A DNA stretch of 64,000 nucleotides. Origin: Spongiibacter tropicus DSM 19543 (GTDB lineage: Bacteria > Pseudomonadota > Gammaproteobacteria > Pseudomonadales > Spongiibacteraceae). The notes beneath the pieces are model-generated. The model did no database searches, was not told where the DNA came from, and saw only the letters and a program-made list of their open reading frames with translations. Where the stretch lies: contig NZ_ATUS01000001.1 in assembly GCF_000420325.1 (NCBI RefSeq), positions 1,492,463 through 1,556,462 on the forward strand, in the 5' to 3' direction. A program made the position numbers and the translations under genes. Below, in pieces: positions 60,214 to 64,000 of this stretch (within the stretch, counting starts at the first letter, position 1; every line of letters starts with the position of its first letter).

Positions 60214-62169
60214 TTAGTGATCGCTGACCGATCCCGCGAAAGGATCTTCCGGGCGGCGCTTATCCGACGCATCATCATCGCTGCCCGGCTTATCCGCTTC
60301 ATCATCAACCGCGCGCTGCTGGCCACCACGACGGTTATCGTCATCCCAGCCCGCCGGCCGACGCGGCTTCCGTCCTGCCATGATGTCATCAATCTGTTTG
60401 GCATCGATGGTTTCGTACATCATCAATGCCTCGGCCATCATATCCAGCTTGCTGCGATTCTCTTCCAGGATACCTTTGGCCGTTGCATAACAACCGTCAA
60501 TGATGCGACGCACTTCCTCGTCGATCTGACGTGCCGTCTCTCCCGACACGCTCTTACCAGATTGAGCGGCGGAGCGACCGAGAAACACCTCTTCATCGGC
60601 GTCGTCGTACATCAGCGGGCCCATTTTCTCTGACAGCCCCCATTTAGTAACCATCTTCCGGGCGATATCCGTCGCCCGCTGAATATCGTTAGACGCCCCG
60701 GTGGTCACACCATCCGCACCCAGGGTCATCTCTTCAGCAATACGCCCGCCGAACAGTGAACAGATCTGGCTGATAATGTGGCGACGACTCAGGCTGTAGC
60801 GATCTTCTTCAGGCAGGAACATGGTCACACCCAGAGCGCGACCACGGGGAATAATACTGACCTTATAGACGGGATCGTGCTCCGGCACGACGCGCCCGAC
60901 AATCGCATGCCCCGCCTCGTGGTAAGCCGTGTTCAGTTTTTCTTTTTCGGACATCACCATGGACTTGCGCTCAGCGCCCATCATGATTTTGTCCTTGGCC
61001 AGATCAAACTGCTCCATCGACACCAGACGAAGGTTGGCCCGGGCGGCAAACAATGCGGCCTCGTTTGCGAGGTTCGCCAGATCAGCACCCGAGAAGCCGG
61101 GCGTACCACGGGCGATCACTGCAGGATCCACATCGTCCGACACCGGCAACTTGCGCATATGTACTTTCAGAATCTGCTCGCGGCCGCGAATGTCTGGCAG
61201 TCCCACCACCACCTGACGGTCGAAACGGCCGGGGCGCAACAGAGCGGGATCGAGCACATCGGGACGGTTGGTCGCCGCGATGACGATGACGCCGTCATTC
61301 ACTTCAAACCCGTCCATCTCTACCAGCAACTGGTTCAACGTCTGCTCACGCTCATCGTGACCACCGCCCATGCCAGCACCACGGTGCCGACCCACGGCAT
61401 CAATCTCATCGATGAAGATAATGCAGGGCGCCTGCTTTTTGGCCTGTTCGAACATATCCCGAACACGGGAGGCACCGACCCCCACAAACATTTCCACGAA
61501 ATCAGAACCCGAGATCGAGAAGAACGGCACTTTGGCCTCACCCGCAATGGCCTTGGCGAGCAGGGTTTTACCGGTTCCCGGCGGCCCCACCATCAGCACG
61601 CCGCGGGGAATACGACCGCCGAGTCGCTGGAATTTGCCGGGGTCGCGCAGAAACTCTACCAATTCCTGCACATCTTCTTTCGCTTCATCCACACCCGCCA
61701 CATCGGCAAAGGTGGTTTTGATCTGATCTTCACTGAGCAGGCGAGCCTTGCTTTTACCAAACGCCATCGGGCCGCCTTTGCCACCCCCAGCGCCGCCCTG
61801 CATCTGGCGCATGAAGAACATGAAAATGGCGAGGATGATCAGAATGGGGAAGCTGGCTACCAGCAACTGCGTCCAAAGACTCTGCTGTTCTGGCTTGCGG
61901 CCTTCAACGACCACGTTGTGCTCCAACAGATCATCAATCAGCTTGGGATCATCCAACAGCGGGCGAACCGTCTCGAAACGACTGCTGTCGCTGCGCTCGC
62001 CACTGATGACCAGGCCATCGATGACGACTTTGCGCACACGCTCGTTCTGCACTTCTGTAATGAACTGGGAATAGTTGAGTTGCTCAGTGGGCGACTGCAC
62101 GCTGAAATTGTTGAAAACTGTCAGCAGCACCGCAGCGATCACCAGCCACAGCAGAAGGTTTTTTGCCAT
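60214..62169 (-). CDS. ftsH: Membrane AAA+ metalloprotease FtsH
   Basis: A 651-aa hexameric protease of the inner membrane. MAKNLLLW is taken as the start because it matches E. coli FtsH; a TTG three codons earlier is possible. Two membrane helices (about 5-22 and 95-118), Walker A GPPGTGKT, the SRH region and zinc site HEAGH (417-421) are present. The tail is Asp/Arg/Gly-rich. Its modulators HflK and HflC are also in this window. Confidence 0.98.
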   Translation of the reverse strand: MAKNLLLWLVIAAVLLTVFNNFSVQSPTEQLNYSQFITEVQNERVRKVVIDGLVISGERSDSSRFETVRPLLDDPKLIDDLLEHNVVVEGRKPEQQSLWTQLLVASFPILIILAIFMFFMRQMQGGAGGGKGGPMAFGKSKARLLSEDQIKTTFADVAGVDEAKEDVQELVEFLRDPGKFQRLGGRIPRGVLMVGPPGTGKTLLAKAIAGEAKVPFFSISGSDFVEMFVGVGASRVRDMFEQAKKQAPCIIFIDEIDAVGRHRGAGMGGGHDEREQTLNQLLVEMDGFEVNDGVIVIAATNRPDVLDPALLRPGRFDRQVVVGLPDIRGREQILKVHMRKLPVSDDVDPAVIARGTPGFSGADLANLANEAALFAARANLRLVSMEQFDLAKDKIMMGAERKSMVMSEKEKLNTAYHEAGHAIVGRVVPEHDPVYKVSIIPRGRALGVTMFLPEEDRYSLSRRHIISQICSLFGGRIAEEMTLGADGVTTGASNDIQRATDIARKMVTKWGLSEKMGPLMYDDADEEVFLGRSAAQSGKSVSGETARQIDEEVRRIIDGCYATAKGILEENRSKLDMMAEALMMYETIDAKQIDDIMAGRKPRRPAGWDDDNRRGGQQRAVDDEADKPGSDDDASDKRRPEDPFAGSVSDH

Positions 62170-62308
62170 ATCGTTCAAGAACCGATCCTCTATTCAGCTT
62201 GCGGCGCACCACAATGTTGCGGCGCCCAGCACTAGACCCCACTCTACTACAGAAATTCCGCCCCCTCTACGCTATCGGCCTATCGTCTCGATAGCACAGA
62301 ACAATCGC

Positions 62309-62932
62309 TCAGCCGCGGAAACCGCGCCCCAGCAGATACACCTCGCGGGAACGGGGCCGCGACGCCGAGGGCTTGCGGGTGATCACTTTGTCAAAGCGCT
62401 GCCGCATATCTCGAAAGTATTCATCAAAACCTTCGCCCTGGAATATCTTGGTTACGAAATCCCCACCGGGGCGGAGCACATGCCCCGCCATATCCAGCGC
62501 CAGCTCACACAGATACATGGAGCGAGGCTGATCAACATCCTTCACTCCACTCATATTGGGGGCCATATCGGAAATCACAAGGTCTACCGGCTGATCAGCA
62601 ATCGCCGCCAGCAGAGAATCGAAGACCGATTGCTCGGTGAAATCCCCCTGAATGAACTCCACACCCGCCAGGGTATCCATCGGCAAAATATCCGACGCCA
62701 GCACACGGCCGTTGTGTCCTACCAGCTCTGCCGCCACCTGAGACCAGCCGCCGGGCGCCGAACCGAGATCCACCACACATATACCCGGCTTGATCAGGCG
62801 ATCTTTTTCCTGAATTTCCAATAACTTATAACAGGCACGAGAGCGATAGCCCTCTTTCTGAGCCCGTTTCACGTACTGGTCGTCAAAATGTTCTTTAAGC
62901 CAGGCGCCGCTGGAGGAAGATCGTTTCGCCAA
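62309..62932 (-). CDS. rlmE: 23S rRNA 2'-O-methyltransferase RlmE
   Basis: A 207-aa heat-shock-linked enzyme (RrmJ/FtsJ) methylating U2552. The SAM motif [14 protein letters not shown] is intact and the K-D-K-E catalytic set is visible in [20 protein letters not shown] and the [10 protein letters not shown] segment. The start is TTG with AGAGGG upstream. It precedes ftsH, divergent from yhbY. Confidence 0.95.
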   Translation of the reverse strand: MAKRSSSSGAWLKEHFDDQYVKRAQKEGYRSRACYKLLEIQEKDRLIKPGICVVDLGSAPGGWSQVAAELVGHNGRVLASDILPMDTLAGVEFIQGDFTEQSVFDSLLAAIADQPVDLVISDMAPNMSGVKDVDQPRSMYLCELALDMAGHVLRPGGDFVTKIFQGEGFDEYFRDMRQRFDKVITRKPSASRPRSREVYLLGRGFRG

Positions 62933-63044
62933 GGGAAGCCCTCTTTTAATCTGAGTCGCAAGCGTCGCGACTACACCGCGTATCGCTTACAGTATACCTT
63001 TCCCGTACAATACCGCCCCCACCAATCCACGCAGCACGAGCATC

Positions 63045-63353
63045 ATGAAAACTCTGACAGCCAGCGACAAAAAACAGCTTCGCAGTATCGGCCACAATCT
63101 GAACCCCGTCGTAATGATCGGCGACAAAGGCCTTAGCGAAGGCGTGATGCTGGAGTTAAACCGCGCCCTGGAAGATCACGAGCTGATCAAGGTGAAGGTC
63201 AATGTGGCTGACCCTCAGGAACGCCGGGAAGTCATCGAACAGCTCTGCACTGACAGCCGTGCAGAGCTGGTGCAGGCTATCGGTAAAATTGCGCTGCTTT
63301 ACCGCGCTGCGCAAAAACCGAACCCTCGCCTGTCAAACTTGCTGCGCGGCTGA
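63045..63353 (+). CDS. yhbY: CRM-domain RNA-binding protein YhbY
   Basis: A 102-aa protein with the CRS1/YhbY (CRM) fold, associated with pre-50S ribosomes. The LRSIGHNLNPVVMIGDKGLSEGVM and HELIKVKVNV segments are diagnostic. It diverges from rlmE and converges on greA, the usual E. coli arrangement. Confidence 0.95.
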   Translation: MKTLTASDKKQLRSIGHNLNPVVMIGDKGLSEGVMLELNRALEDHELIKVKVNVADPQERREVIEQLCTDSRAELVQAIGKIALLYRAAQKPNPRLSNLLRG

Positions 63354-63378
63354 GCAAAACACCGCGCAACCATCACTG

Positions 63379-63864
63379 CTACTCTTCCAGGTGTTGGACC
63401 TGGTCAATCTCGTATTCGATATCACCGCCGGGCGCCGTAACGACGGCCACATCGCCCTCTTCTTTGCCGATCAGCGCGCGCGCGATCGGCGAAGTGACAG
63501 AGATTTTGCCCGCCTTAACGTCAGCCTCGTCCTCACCGACAATGCGATACGTCACTTCTTCATCGGTATCGCAGTTAATCAGCGTGACCGTGGTACCGAA
63601 AATCACTTTTCCCGTGCAGGGGATCTTGGTGATATCAATCACCCGCACATTGGATAGCTTGCTCTCGATCTCCTGAATGCGGCCTTCACAGAAGCCCTGC
63701 TGCTCGCGAGCGGCATGGTATTCAGCATTTTCTTTCAAGTCGCCGTGCTCTCGCGCCTCGGCAATCGCCTGCGTAATCCGCGGACGCTCGACTGACTTGA
63801 GACGCTTCAATTCATCCCGCAATGCCTGCTCGCCGGCAACGGTCATTGGTGTTTGCTGGCTCAT
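63379..63864 (-). CDS. greA: Transcript cleavage factor GreA
   Basis: A 161-aa factor that rescues backtracked RNA polymerase. An N-terminal coiled coil with acidic tip ([15 protein letters not shown]) and the C-terminal FKBP-like domain ([17 protein letters not shown]) are complete. The ATG overlaps the carB stop as ATGA, with AAGGAT upstream. A nearby internal ATG (MTVAGEQAL) is the alternative. Confidence 0.96.
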   Translation of the reverse strand: MSQQTPMTVAGEQALRDELKRLKSVERPRITQAIAEAREHGDLKENAEYHAAREQQGFCEGRIQEIESKLSNVRVIDITKIPCTGKVIFGTTVTLINCDTDEEVTYRIVGEDEADVKAGKISVTSPIARALIGKEEGDVAVVTAPGGDIEYEIDQVQHLEE

Positions 63865-64000
63865 GATACCCATCCTTCGTGTACATCCTGCAGGCGGCGC
63901 ACAGTGCGCTCCTCGCCAAAGGCCAGCGCCTGGCAAATGGCTTCCGCGCCTGCCAGGGTAGTGGTGTAGCTGACTTTATTGGCCAGCGCGCTGCGCCGAA
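63861..64000 (-). CDS. carB: Carbamoyl-phosphate synthase large subunit, C-terminal end
   Basis: The last 45 codons of CarB are readable on the minus strand (from 63998), including [19 protein letters not shown] and [12 protein letters not shown], the regulatory-domain end. The rest of the gene lies past the window. Its stop overlaps the greA start, the conserved carB-greA order. Confidence 0.92.
   Translation of the reverse strand, partial: RRSALANKVSYTTTLAGAEAICQALAFGEERTVRRLQDVHEGWVS

Noticed and set aside
60778-62235. 485-aa plus-strand frame opposite ftsH
   Set aside because: Entirely antisense to ftsH, with no recognisable domain or ribosome site.
62170-62308. Possible sigma32 promoter before ftsH
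   Set aside because: A CTTGAA-like stretch abuts the start codon but no CCCCAT -10 element is found at the right distance.

Overview
The window looks like chromosomal backbone of a free-living, probably marine, gammaproteobacterium. Gene orders match Pseudomonas and its relatives: greA-yhbY-rlmE-ftsH-folP-glmM-tpiA-secG-tRNA-Leu-rimP-nusA-infB-rbfA-truB-rpsO-pnp; miaA-hfq-hflX-hflK-hflC next to purA and hisZ; orn/rsgA/psd; and a fimX-like gene beside serB and parC. TonB receptors, a beta-helix lipoprotein and an OprP-type porin suggest an aquatic oligotroph, perhaps of the Cellvibrionales/Spongiibacter group. That placement is inference. No insertion sequence, prophage, CRISPR array or integron was seen, and coding density is high throughout.

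Layout. 1-769: the end of a urease locus (ureG and a small histidine-rich membrane peptide). 755-5013: a convergent two-component system whose kinase is fused to an NCS1 permease-like domain and an eight-cysteine cluster. 5136-8073: an SDR plus SnoaL-like pair, a 2Fe-2S ferredoxin and a transglutaminase-like/TPR lipoprotein. 8085-14282: an outer-membrane nutrient locus (TonB receptor, beta-helix lipoprotein, OprO/OprP porin). Its divergent control region carries back-to-back Pho-box-like sequences, so I read it as a phosphate-starvation module. 14313-27144: a long leftward run of housekeeping genes (purA, hisZ, DUF2065, hflC, hflK, hflX, hfq, miaA, mutL, amidase, tsaE, nnrD), many overlapping by a few bases.

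27175-34342: queG, orn, rsgA, a rhodanese, psd and the complete EF-P modification set (efp, epmA, epmB). 34416-43115: an uncharacterised 602-aa protein, a degenerate FimX-like c-di-GMP receptor, serB, a long AhpA/YtjB membrane protein and parC. 43241-47503: small unknown genes, slyD, a lipoprotein hydrolase coupled to a DUF4105/Lnb-like protein, and DUF3015. 47682-64000: the transcription-translation supercluster from pnp back to the end of carB.

The most interesting places are the permease-sensor kinase with its cysteine cluster, the Pho-box-controlled outer-membrane locus, and a perfectly spaced sigma70 promoter (56606-56634). That promoter is followed by two hairpins before rimP and could make a small RNA or an attenuated leader. 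Several RNA- and translation-related genes appear to start with TTG or GTG. All family calls are from reading the sequence; no database search was run.
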